Origin: Streptomyces sp. NBC_00654
Lineage (GTDB): Bacteria; Actinomycetota; Actinomycetes; Streptomycetales; Streptomycetaceae
NCBI RefSeq assembly: GCF_026341775.1
Contig: NZ_JAPEOB010000002.1
Span: 2,671,362-2,735,361 of the forward strand
DNA length: 64,000 nt
Direction: 5' to 3'
The position numbers and the translations under genes were made by a program. Positions 55,135-62,139 of this stretch are shown piece after piece (the stretch's first letter is position 1; every line of letters starts with the position of its first letter). The notes beneath the pieces are model-generated. The model was given only the letters and a program-made list of their open reading frames with translations. It was not told the origin of the DNA and did no database searches.

Positions 55135-55634
55135 CCCTTGACGAGACCCTCGAACTGCTCTCGCAGATCTCCCTCGTCGACGACCGAGTCGTGAAGGTGA
55201 ACGAGACCGAGCAGGCTGCGCAGCTCACGATGTGGGCGGCGATCCTGCGCGACGTCCCCCTCGACTTCGCCGGCCGGGCGGTCGGCGACCACTACGCCGA
55301 GTCGGCGTGGGCGGTCATGCCGAAAGACATCGCCGCCCGGTGGCGCACCGAGGCTCGCCGCCGGCTCGACCGGCACGTCGGCACCTTCGAGCCGACCTCG
55401 CACCCGCACCTCGACCCCGACAACATCCCCGGCTACCGGGCGGCGCTGCGGGCCGAACGCGAGGGCGTACGCCGCGGCGGCGCCGATCCGGTAGAGCTGC
55501 GGGCGCTGCTCACCGGATCCGAGCCGGCGGCCGCCGGTCGTCCGAACGACACGTACCTGCAGGCTCGCGAGGCGGTACGGGCTGCCCGCGAGGCTGCGCG
55601 CACCGCACCCCAGGAATGCGAGGTGTCCTCGTGA
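55131..55634 (+). CDS. Helicase loader-like protein (G39P type)
   Basis: The product is about 167 aa; GTG 55131 overlaps the previous stop. The N-terminal 80 residues (TLDETLELLSQISLVDDR, WAAILRDVPLDFAGRAVGDHYAES, VMPKDIAARWRTEARRRL) match the pattern of SPP1 G39P-like loaders that deliver the replicative helicase. The helicase itself may be supplied by the host or lie outside the window. Assignment rests on pattern and gene order. Confidence 0.65.
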   Translation: MTLDETLELLSQISLVDDRVVKVNETEQAAQLTMWAAILRDVPLDFAGRAVGDHYAESAWAVMPKDIAARWRTEARRRLDRHVGTFEPTSHPHLDPDNIPGYRAALRAEREGVRRGGADPVELRALLTGSEPAAAGRPNDTYLQAREAVRAAREAARTAPQECEVSS

Positions 55635-55861
55635 AGGTGTCCGTCGACAAGCAGCTCGCCGAGACCGTGCCCGACGGCACGTTCGGCGGCGCCCGACCCC
55701 GACCCCGCCGCGGCCGCGCCCGCGAGCAGCAGCGCCGCAAGCCGGACCCCGACGCCGCGCGCCACTGGGCAGAACTCGGCGCCGCTGTCGCCGAGATCGA
55801 TCACTCGAACGGCTACGGCGTGAACAACCGCTACCGACAGACCAGGGAGACAGCAGCATGA
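55631..55861 (+). CDS. Small basic hypothetical protein
   Basis: The product is 76 aa; GTG overlaps the previous stop. An Arg/Pro-rich middle (ARPRPRRGRAREQQRRKP) suggests nucleic-acid binding, with HWAELGAAVAEIDHSNGYG downstream. It is coupled to the next gene by ATGA. Confidence 0.65.
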   Translation: MKVSVDKQLAETVPDGTFGGARPRPRRGRAREQQRRKPDPDAARHWAELGAAVAEIDHSNGYGVNNRYRQTRETAA

Positions 55862-56445
55862 CCGAGAAGCCAATGACCGCCGTCGAGGCGCTGCTCGCGT
55901 TCGCCCGTCGCGTCGTCGACGACGAGGCCGCGCGGGCACTGCTCGACGAGGCCACCCTCGAACTCACCGGGCGCCGCGTCGTACGCCCCGATCAGCAGCT
56001 CGTGCCGCTGCGGTTCACCCTGCGCCGTCATCACGACGTGAGCGGAGTGAGCGGCGACGGGTCGGTCGCCGACGGCGTGCTGTGGCCGGACGGAACCGCG
56101 AACGTCCGGTGGCGCGGCGAGCACCCCTCGGCCGTGTTCTGGGACCGGGGGCGCGTGTCGGTCGAGTTCATCCACGGACATCAGGGCGCGACCGAGATCG
56201 TGCTCGTCGACCAGGACGACGAGCAGGTACTGCCCATGCCCATGGGCGTGGGCGATAAGGTGGGCGCCGCCCCGCTCGTCGTTCGACGCGTCCTCGAACA
56301 CGCCCTACGCCGTCCCGTTCCGTGCCCGAAGTGCGAGCGCACCTCTCAGTGCAGGTGCATCGCCGACCGGACCGAGGCCCGCATCGACGTCGTGCTCGGC
56401 GCCCTCGCCCCATGGCTCAACACCGGTACAGGAGAGGCGGCATGA
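55858..56445 (+). CDS. Hypothetical protein with C-terminal zinc ribbon
   Basis: The product is 195 aa. An N-terminal helix (MTAVEALLAFARRVVDDEAARALLDEATL) precedes a beta-rich middle (GSVADGVLWPDGTANVRWRGEHPSAVFWDRG). CPKCERTSQCRC near residue 155 is a compact zinc site. It contains copy 2 of the dispersed palindrome (56232-56253). Not recognised. Confidence 0.72.
   Translation: MTEKPMTAVEALLAFARRVVDDEAARALLDEATLELTGRRVVRPDQQLVPLRFTLRRHHDVSGVSGDGSVADGVLWPDGTANVRWRGEHPSAVFWDRGRVSVEFIHGHQGATEIVLVDQDDEQVLPMPMGVGDKVGAAPLVVRRVLEHALRRPVPCPKCERTSQCRCIADRTEARIDVVLGALAPWLNTGTGEAA
56232..56253. repeat. Dispersed palindrome, copy 2
   Basis: Same as the 44820 copy except one C-to-T change in the left arm (GCCCATGCCC). 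It is read in the same frame as there and gives Pro-Met-Pro-Met-Gly-Val-Gly. Confidence 0.7.
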
Positions 56446-56648
56446 GCGACGAGTTCGAGCCCGACGAGTTCGACGACCTCGACGAGGCCGACGTCGAGCA
56501 GCTCGCCGACCTCTCCGACGACGACCTCGCGGCCGCCCTCGACTGGCTGTACGAGAAAAACCCGCTCGCCGGCTACTGCACTCCCGTGACCCGGCGGCGC
56601 AAGCCGGACGCGATCGGCCGCAGCGTCGTCGACCTCCCGCCCCTGTAG
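56442..56648 (+). CDS. Small acidic hypothetical protein
   Basis: The product is 68 aa, ATG overlapping the preceding stop. The N-terminal half is extremely acidic (EFEPDEFDDLDEADVEQLADLSDDD). The tail is basic. Charge pattern resembles DNA-mimic or anti-repressor proteins, but that is a guess. Confidence 0.68.
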   Translation: MSDEFEPDEFDDLDEADVEQLADLSDDDLAAALDWLYEKNPLAGYCTPVTRRRKPDAIGRSVVDLPPL

Positions 56649-56682
56649 TCCCGCCCGCCATCCACAGACTGTGAGGAACCCC

Positions 56683-57039
56683 GTGGACAACACCACTACC
56701 GCCCCGGCGGCCGACCACTTGACCGCCGCGCTCGACGAGATCCGGGCATGGCGACACCAGCACCCGCACTTCGACGCACCGCAGTTCGCCGGGCTCGACG
56801 CGATCCTCGACCGTGCCGCCGTCGGCCGGATCGAGCGCCGCCTCGACTTGCCCGAGGCGACCTCGCTGCCCGAGGCGGTCAACGCCCACCACGAGGTCAT
56901 GTCGCTGCGCCGCCGGATCCTCGCCGACGCCGCGCGGGCGTGGGATCTCGTCGAGGCGCGAGCAATGCGGCAGATCGCGCGGTTCATGCCGCCCGCCGAG
57001 GCCAGTGCCGAAGAGCAGGGAGAGAGGGGCGCGTCATGA
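56683..57039 (+). CDS. Helical hypothetical protein
   Basis: The product is about 118 aa. GTG 56683 is favoured over GTG 56671 because AGGA lies six bases upstream. All-helical with His-rich N-terminal segment (RAWRHQHPHFDAPQFAGLDAILD) and AVNAHHEVMSLRRRILADAARAWDLVEARAMRQ. No family recognised. Confidence 0.68.
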   Translation: MDNTTTAPAADHLTAALDEIRAWRHQHPHFDAPQFAGLDAILDRAAVGRIERRLDLPEATSLPEAVNAHHEVMSLRRRILADAARAWDLVEARAMRQIARFMPPAEASAEEQGERGAS

Positions 57040-57356
57040 GGCTGCGCATCTACCGGAAGGTGTGGCACGACCGCCTGCAGGATCTGCTCGCCGTCGCGCG
57101 CGGCTACTGCAATCACTGCCCGCGCACGGACGAGGCGGGCGGCGGATACCGGCATTGGCGCTGCGCCTACCGGCGCGGGCACCGCGGGATGCACCGGTAC
57201 CGGAACTATGTGTGGGACGCGCAGGGGCGGGTCGAGTACAGCCCGGTCGACCATCTGCCGCCCTCGCAGCCGAACGAGCGGCACGGCGTGCTCGCGCGCG
57301 GCGAACTGCGAGCTGCCCGTCGGCGGGCTCGCGACAAGCGGCGCCGAACGGTCTGA
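57036..57356 (+). CDS. Cys/His-rich hypothetical protein, end of the early gene train
   Basis: The product is 106 aa, ATGA overlap. CNHCPRTDEAGGGYRHWRCAYRRGHRGMHRYRNYVWD is dense in Cys and His and is likely a zinc finger. The C-terminus is very basic (RRRARDKRRRTV). It is the last gene before the large hairpin at 57362. Confidence 0.7.
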   Translation: MRLRIYRKVWHDRLQDLLAVARGYCNHCPRTDEAGGGYRHWRCAYRRGHRGMHRYRNYVWDAQGRVEYSPVDHLPPSQPNERHGVLARGELRAARRRARDKRRRTV

Positions 57357-57361
57357 CACGA

Positions 57362-57410
57362 CGAAGGGGCGCCCCAAGCCGGCAAGCACCGGGCGCCCCG
57401 TTCCCCTTCG
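57362..57410. terminator. Large hairpin ending the early gene train
   Basis: CGAAGGGG and CCCCTTCG form the outer arms and GGGGCGCCC/GGGCGCCCC the inner arms. The stem begins six bases after the stop of the last coupled gene. It is a strong transcription end. Confidence 0.85.
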
Positions 57411-57454
57411 CGGTGTGATCAGCCTACGCCCCACGCACCACAGGAGCGCTCACC

Positions 57455-58414
57455 ATGCAGCACACCGCCCGCCCCCGTACCGCCCTCGACGACCTGCAGG
57501 TCGTCGTCGACCACTGGACCCACTTGCGCGCCCTGATCGACACCTCGCAGACCTCGGACTCGTGGCCGCCCGCCATGGGCAAGGCCGAGTACCTGCGCAC
57601 CCTCGACGAGCACGACCGCGACGAGACCGCCCTACTGCTGCAGCACGCGCAGCACCTCGTCACCAAGACCGACGAGCACGGCCGGCCGCGGTACGAGTGC
57701 CTGCACTGCGAGTACGTCGGCGAGGGGCGCAGTCACCTGCCGCGCCCCGACCGGCACCCCGGACAGCTCGGCGAGCGCCCGGTGCCGTTGCGGCTGCACG
57801 TCGTCGACGCGTGCCGCGCGGTCGAGGTCGCTCTGTGCTCGATCGCCGATCAGGTCGCCGCCGAGATTCAGCGCGACACGGTCAAGGCGCTGCGCCGGCC
57901 GATCCCCGGCGACCCGGTCGGGCTCGCCCTCGCCATGCTCGCCGCACGCGACGAGGCCGACCCTGCCCGGTGGCACTTCACCATGGGCGACCGCAGCGCG
58001 GTACGGGCGGCCGAGTGGCTGCTCGGCCGGCTGCGCGGCGACGAGGGGCCGTGCATGCCGCTGCGCGACCATCACCGGGCAGCGATCGGGCTCGTCGCCC
58101 GCGAGGCTGCGCGCCGGATCGAGCGGACGATCGGCGGCACTATCGACCGGTACGCCGTGACAATGGATCGGCCGTGCCCGTACTGCGGCAGCGCGCTCAC
58201 GATGCACGCGGGCGGCGGCGAGAACGACGCGGTGACGTGTGCCGGTCCGGACTGCTCGGCGCCGGTCGGGCTCGACGGCGGCCGCCGTACGTGGTCGACG
58301 CCCGCGCAGCTCGCCACCCTGCAGCGGGAACTCGACGGGGCGGCTCGGCGCCGGAAGCGGGCCGACGACCGGGCTCGACAGCGAGCAGCAGCTCGGGATC
58401 GCGCGGCCGCGTAG
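57455..58414 (+). CDS. Zinc-ribbon hypothetical protein of the mobile element
   Basis: The product is 319 aa with AGGAG upstream of ATG. The N-terminal helical part includes a Cys pair (YECLHCEYVGEG, about residue 87). A long helical middle (VDACRAVEVALCSIADQV...) precedes a C-terminal ribbon CPYCGS...CAGPDCS (about 246-272) and a Lys/Arg/Ala helix. Similar proteins occur in Streptomyces integrative elements. Function unknown; probably nucleic-acid binding. Confidence 0.75.
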   Translation: MQHTARPRTALDDLQVVVDHWTHLRALIDTSQTSDSWPPAMGKAEYLRTLDEHDRDETALLLQHAQHLVTKTDEHGRPRYECLHCEYVGEGRSHLPRPDRHPGQLGERPVPLRLHVVDACRAVEVALCSIADQVAAEIQRDTVKALRRPIPGDPVGLALAMLAARDEADPARWHFTMGDRSAVRAAEWLLGRLRGDEGPCMPLRDHHRAAIGLVAREAARRIERTIGGTIDRYAVTMDRPCPYCGSALTMHAGGGENDAVTCAGPDCSAPVGLDGGRRTWSTPAQLATLQRELDGAARRRKRADDRARQRAAARDRAAA

Positions 58415-58417
58415 CAC

Positions 58418-58642
58418 TCACCCGTCGGCGGCGGTTCCCCACGATTGGGGGCCGCCGCCTCGCCATTCGATCAGGCCGGACTCGGCGACCTCGCTCGGTT
58501 CGAGTTCGAGGCCGGCTCGGCGCAGGAACTCGGCGACGTCGACGAGGCTGTGCGCGAGCCCGAGAATCTCGCCGTCGACCCGCACGCGGCGGCCGCCGGT
58601 CGGCGAGGGCGGGTTCACGATCACGGGGCGCTGCGCGTCCAT
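58418..58642 (-). CDS. Small hypothetical protein, leftward
   Basis: The product is about 74 aa from ATG 58642 (weak ribosome site). RVRVDGEILGLAHSLVDVAEFLRRAGLELEP is an alpha/beta stretch resembling small conserved actinomycete proteins. It may be co-transcribed with the upstream leftward HTH gene. Function unknown. Confidence 0.58.
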   Translation of the reverse strand: MDAQRPVIVNPPSPTGGRRVRVDGEILGLAHSLVDVAEFLRRAGLELEPSEVAESGLIEWRGGGPQSWGTAADG

Positions 58643-58733
58643 ACGGTCATGGTCCGGCCGGCTGCCGCCGCTCGCAGCGCGAGGTGCCCCGTCCGGGTAC
58701 GACGAGACCCCGCCACATCGGGCGGGGTCCGGG

Positions 58734-59009
58734 TCACTGCTCGTCGTCGGCGTGTAGGTCGGTGCGCTCGCCGGGCCGTAGGTCTCGCGCATCCCAGTAG
58801 CGACGCACCTCGTCGAGATCCCACTCGTCACGGGTGCTGCCGGGCCGACGGCGGGGCGCTGGGAAGTCCTCGTGTGTACGGCGCCACGTGTGCACGTACT
58901 GCCGCGACACACCGAGTTCGGCAGCAACCTGGGACATGTTCCCCAACCTCGGTTCTCCCTCGCCCGCACCGTGTGTCGGCGGCTCTTCCCGCTCTGGCAT
59001 GGCGCTCAT
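58734..59009 (-). CDS. HTH protein, excisionase/MerR-like
   Basis: The product is 91 aa from ATG 59009; ATG 59000 is an alternative. A winged-helix of MerR/AlpA type (MSQVAAELGVSRQYVHTWRRTHEDFPAP, then WDLDEVRRYWDARD) fills residues 25-75. Small proteins of this type act as excisionases or local regulators. As no other excisionase candidate is seen, this is the best one for the element. It is divergent from the DUF2637 gene. Confidence 0.72.
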   Translation of the reverse strand: MSAMPEREEPPTHGAGEGEPRLGNMSQVAAELGVSRQYVHTWRRTHEDFPAPRRRPGSTRDEWDLDEVRRYWDARDLRPGERTDLHADDEQ

Positions 59010-59024
59010 CCTGCCCTAACCTTG

Positions 59025-59054
59025 TTGACACTGTAAAGCAGGTTCACCTACGGT
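59025..59054 (+). promoter_or_regulatory. Predicted strong promoter for the transfer module
   Basis: TTGACA (59025-59030), an 18-base spacer, then TACGGT (59049-59054). The matches are close to the vegetative sigma consensus. It faces the DUF2637 gene 94 bases downstream. Confidence 0.65.
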
Positions 59055-59147
59055 CGAACCCGCACAACGGAATGCCCCGGCCGGCGCCGCGAACGCCATG
59101 TGGTCGGGGCGGACCGTGCCCCCAACTGTCGAGCAGAGGGCCGATCC

Positions 59148-60485
59148 GTGGCTGATAGTAACGGCGAGCGCCGCACCGAACCCGAGCGTGACCGACCGCA
59201 GCTCACCGCCCTGCAGCGCAAGCTCATCGCTGGCGTAGCGCTCGGCGCTGCCGTGATCGCCCTGATCGGGTTCATCGGCTCGTACGCCGCGGTTCGCACC
59301 CTCGCGGAAGCGAAGCACTTCGGCTCGTTCGCGCTGCTCTTCCCGATCGGGCTCGACGCCGGGATTCTCGTGCTGCTCGCGCTCGATCTGCTGCTCACAT
59401 GGCTGCGTATGCCGCTCGGGCTGCTGCGTCAAACCGCGTGGCTGCTGACCGTCGCGACGATCGCGTTCAACGGGGCGGCCGCGTGGCCCGACCCGATCGG
59501 CGTCGGCATGCATGCCGTGATCCCGATTCTGTTCGTGGTCGTCGTCGAGGCGGCGCGGCACGCGATCGGCATCGCCGCGGACATCAGCGCCGCGAAGCAC
59601 ATGGAGTCGGTACGCCTGTCGCGGTGGCTGCTCGACCCGATCTCGACGTTCCGTCTGTGGCGGCGCATGAAGCTGTGGGAACTGCGGTCGTACGAGCAGG
59701 TGATCGCCCTCGAACAGGAGCGGCTGACCGAGCGGGCTCGGCTGCGGCACCGGTACGGGCGCAGGTGGCGCAGCAAGGCGCCGTTCGAGGAAGTGCTCGC
59801 GCTGCGGCTCACCCGGTACGGGCGCCCCCTCACCCCGGTCGAGGGCGCCCTCGTCGCCGAGCCCGCCCCGGCCGCCCCCGCCCCGGCGATCGACTACGCC
59901 GGCGGGTACGACCCGGCATGGGATGAGGCCGCCCCGTTCGACGACCCGGAACGGGAGGGCGCCCCGGCGATCGCCCCCGCCCCGCAGGGCGCCCCCGAGC
60001 TGCCGCCCCCGCCCCCGGCCGCCCCGGCGCAGGGCGCCCCGCAGCGCCCCGCCCCGGAACCCGAGGGCGCCCCGGCCGAGTCCACCCCGCAGAACGAGGG
60101 CGCCCCCGAACGCCCCGCCCCCGACGACCAGGGCGCCCCGCAGGGCGGCGCCCCCGACAGCGAGGGCGCCCCCGAGGATTCCGCCCCGCACGACGAGGGC
60201 GCCCCGGAGCGCCCCGCCGACGAGGACGAGACCGAGGCGCCCCGCGACGAGCAGCGGCCGCCGACCCGAGCCGAGGTGAAGAAGAAGATCAAGGCGCTGT
60301 ACGCCGAGCTGAACGGCCGGCCCGGCGAGGGCGTGATCGTCAAGCTGCTGCAGTCCGAGCACGCGCTCGGCTACCCGTACAAGTCCCGCCGCCACGCGCA
60401 GAAGCTGCGCGACGAGGTCGAGGCGGACGACCCGAAGCTGCTCGAACTCGGCTCGCCCAACGTGCGGGCGCTCACCGGCACATGA
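59148..60485 (+). CDS. DUF2637 membrane protein (SpdB-like) with EGAP-repeat linker
   Basis: The product is 445 aa. GTG 59148 has AGAGGG seven bases upstream. Four membrane helices lie in residues about 22-150, the usual DUF2637 core found next to FtsK-type translocases in actinomycete conjugative elements, where Spd proteins aid plasmid spread. Residues about 235-365 form a linker with repeated (E/Q)GAP units every 8-15 residues. The C-terminal 70 residues (RAEVKKKIKALYAELNGRP) look like a winged-helix domain. Role in conjugal transfer is inferred from family and neighbours. Confidence 0.82.
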   Translation: MADSNGERRTEPERDRPQLTALQRKLIAGVALGAAVIALIGFIGSYAAVRTLAEAKHFGSFALLFPIGLDAGILVLLALDLLLTWLRMPLGLLRQTAWLLTVATIAFNGAAAWPDPIGVGMHAVIPILFVVVVEAARHAIGIAADISAAKHMESVRLSRWLLDPISTFRLWRRMKLWELRSYEQVIALEQERLTERARLRHRYGRRWRSKAPFEEVLALRLTRYGRPLTPVEGALVAEPAPAAPAPAIDYAGGYDPAWDEAAPFDDPEREGAPAIAPAPQGAPELPPPPPAAPAQGAPQRPAPEPEGAPAESTPQNEGAPERPAPDDQGAPQGGAPDSEGAPEDSAPHDEGAPERPADEDETEAPRDEQRPPTRAEVKKKIKALYAELNGRPGEGVIVKLLQSEHALGYPYKSRRHAQKLRDEVEADDPKLLELGSPNVRALTGT

Positions 60486-60492
60486 CGGTCTG

Positions 60493-60518
60493 ACTGTGAC
60501 CGCGACTGCAGTCACAGT
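60493..60518. promoter_or_regulatory. Inverted repeat between the DUF2637 and Gly/Arg-rich genes
   Basis: ACTGTGAC and GTCACAGT are perfect arms around a ten-base loop that itself contains CTGCAG. A related GACCGCAGTCGCAGT sequence follows before the next gene. Possible operator or terminator. Confidence 0.5.
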
Positions 60519-60610
60519 TCGACCCCGCCCCCCTCTGACCGGCCGATACACCCCCCTCGCACCCACCCCTCGATCACAACGACCGCAGTCGCAGTGAAGG
60601 AGCAACCCCG

Positions 60611-62128
60611 GTGTCAGACACCGCAGCACCGCCCGCGCCCGCCGCGGCCGCGCCCGAACCGCCCGTCGAGGCGGCCGCAGCGCCGCCGCCCGTACCCACG
60701 CCCGAGCCGGCTGCCGAGGCTGCAACCGAGCCCGCACCGCGCGCCACCCGCAGCCGCGGCGTGCCGGTCGAGCCGCTCGTGATCGGCGTCAGCAACACCT
60801 CGGCCATGGTGGCGACCGCCGCGTATCAGGCAGCCGGCCCGGCTGGACTGGCGGGCGCGGCCGCGACCGTCGTCGCCCTCGCGGCCGGGGGCGCCCTGCA
60901 GCGCCGCCGTTCCGTCCGCCGTCGTACGACCGCCGTCGCAGGGCGCACTCGGGGCGGGGCGGGCACCTCGAACCGAGGGCGTACTCGGGGCGGGGCGTCC
61001 GGGGGCGCAGGGCGGGGCGGCACCTCGGGGCGGGGCGGGGCGCCCCGTCGGGGCGGATCCCGCGGGGCGGCCGCCGGGGCGCAGGGCGGGGCGGCGCCCC
61101 GGACACCGGGGCGGACCCGGCGGGGCGCCCTCGGCGCCCTCGGCTCACTCGGCGGTCGGGGCGCGGGGCGGCTCAAGTCGCCCCGGCTGCCCACGCCCAC
61201 GAGCGGGGGCAAGCACAAGCGCCCCAAGCGGGGCGGCACCTCGCCCTCGACGTCGCCCTCGACCTCGTCGACCAGGACGCGCACGCCCCGCTCGCGCAGC
61301 CTGCTCGGGCGGGTGCGCCCCGCCGCGAGCGCAGCCCGTCGCGGCATGGTCAACACGGGGCGCGGCATCCGTGCCACGGGGCGCGGCATCGCGCGCACTG
61401 CCCGAGGTATAGGTCGCGCCGGTCGGTGGGCGGCCGCCCCCGCCCGCGCACTGTGGCGCAACACCGCGACGGCACGACGAGCTGCTGCTCGCCGCATCGG
61501 CCGTGCCGCGGGCGCGCTGTGGGACGGCGCCCTTTCCGGGATTGCGGGCGCCGCCTCGTTCGTGTGGAACCGCAGCGTGCGCGCCGGCCTCGCCACGCTG
61601 CGCGCCGTCTGGCAGCGCCGCCGACAGCGTCGGGCAACTCGCCGTACGGCCGGCGGTCCGGCCATGACGGGCCCGACGGTCGCCTCGTCGCCGCCGCCCG
61701 TCGCCACATTCGTACGCCGCCCGGCATTCGCCGGCGGTTCCCGCTCGACTCACGGAGGACACGCCATGTCCGGCGGACACCACTTCCTTGCACCTGCGAT
61801 GGAACTCGAACGCATCGCGACGACCTACTCGCCCGACGGCATGATGCAGGTCGGCCGCGACTTCGGGAAGCTGCCCGACGCCCTCGAACACATCGCGAAC
61901 GCGATGAAGATCTCGACCGCACGCGCCCACGAAGAGCAGCCGCTCGACCCCCGGATCATCGAGATCATGCAGGGCATTTACCGCCTGCAGATGAAGGCGA
62001 GCGAACTCGCCCGCGAGCTGCCCGGCGCGTTTCAGAAGCTGCATCACGTCGACATCGAGCGCCTGCAGAACCAGCGCAAGGGCGAGCGCGAGTGGGACGT
62101 GCGCGCGAACGCCGACACCTCTCTGTGA
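60611..62128 (+). CDS. Gly/Arg-rich membrane-linked protein of the transfer module
   Basis: The product is 505 aa; AAGGAG precedes GTG 60611. An N-terminal Pro/Ala tail leads into a hydrophobic region (about residues 57-95). A roughly 120-residue Gly/Arg/Thr-rich stretch follows (RGGASGGAGRGGTSGRGG-like), then basic amphipathic helices (about 230-345). The C-terminal domain is ordered and helical (LAPAMELERIATTYSPDG, LEHIANAMKIS, ELPGAFQKLHHVDIERL). The basic, flexible middle could bind DNA. Its stop is close to the translocase start, so it is likely a transfer accessory protein. No named family. Confidence 0.7.
   Translation: MSDTAAPPAPAAAAPEPPVEAAAAPPPVPTPEPAAEAATEPAPRATRSRGVPVEPLVIGVSNTSAMVATAAYQAAGPAGLAGAAATVVALAAGGALQRRRSVRRRTTAVAGRTRGGAGTSNRGRTRGGASGGAGRGGTSGRGGAPRRGGSRGAAAGAQGGAAPRTPGRTRRGALGALGSLGGRGAGRLKSPRLPTPTSGGKHKRPKRGGTSPSTSPSTSSTRTRTPRSRSLLGRVRPAASAARRGMVNTGRGIRATGRGIARTARGIGRAGRWAAAPARALWRNTATARRAAARRIGRAAGALWDGALSGIAGAASFVWNRSVRAGLATLRAVWQRRRQRRATRRTAGGPAMTGPTVASSPPPVATFVRRPAFAGGSRSTHGGHAMSGGHHFLAPAMELERIATTYSPDGMMQVGRDFGKLPDALEHIANAMKISTARAHEEQPLDPRIIEIMQGIYRLQMKASELARELPGAFQKLHHVDIERLQNQRKGEREWDVRANADTSL
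61189..61210. repeat. Highly diverged copy of the dispersed palindrome
   Basis: GCCCACGCCC is conserved on the left, but the right arm (GAGCGGGGGC region) has several changes. Low weight; may be coincidence. Confidence 0.3.
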
Positions 62129-62139
62129 AAGGGCAGACA

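Noticed and set aside
59980..60240. Regular GGGCGCCCC-type repeats that might be a CRISPR-like array
   Set aside because: They are in-frame codons for (E/Q)GAP units of uneven spacing, with no spacers or conserved palindromic repeat.
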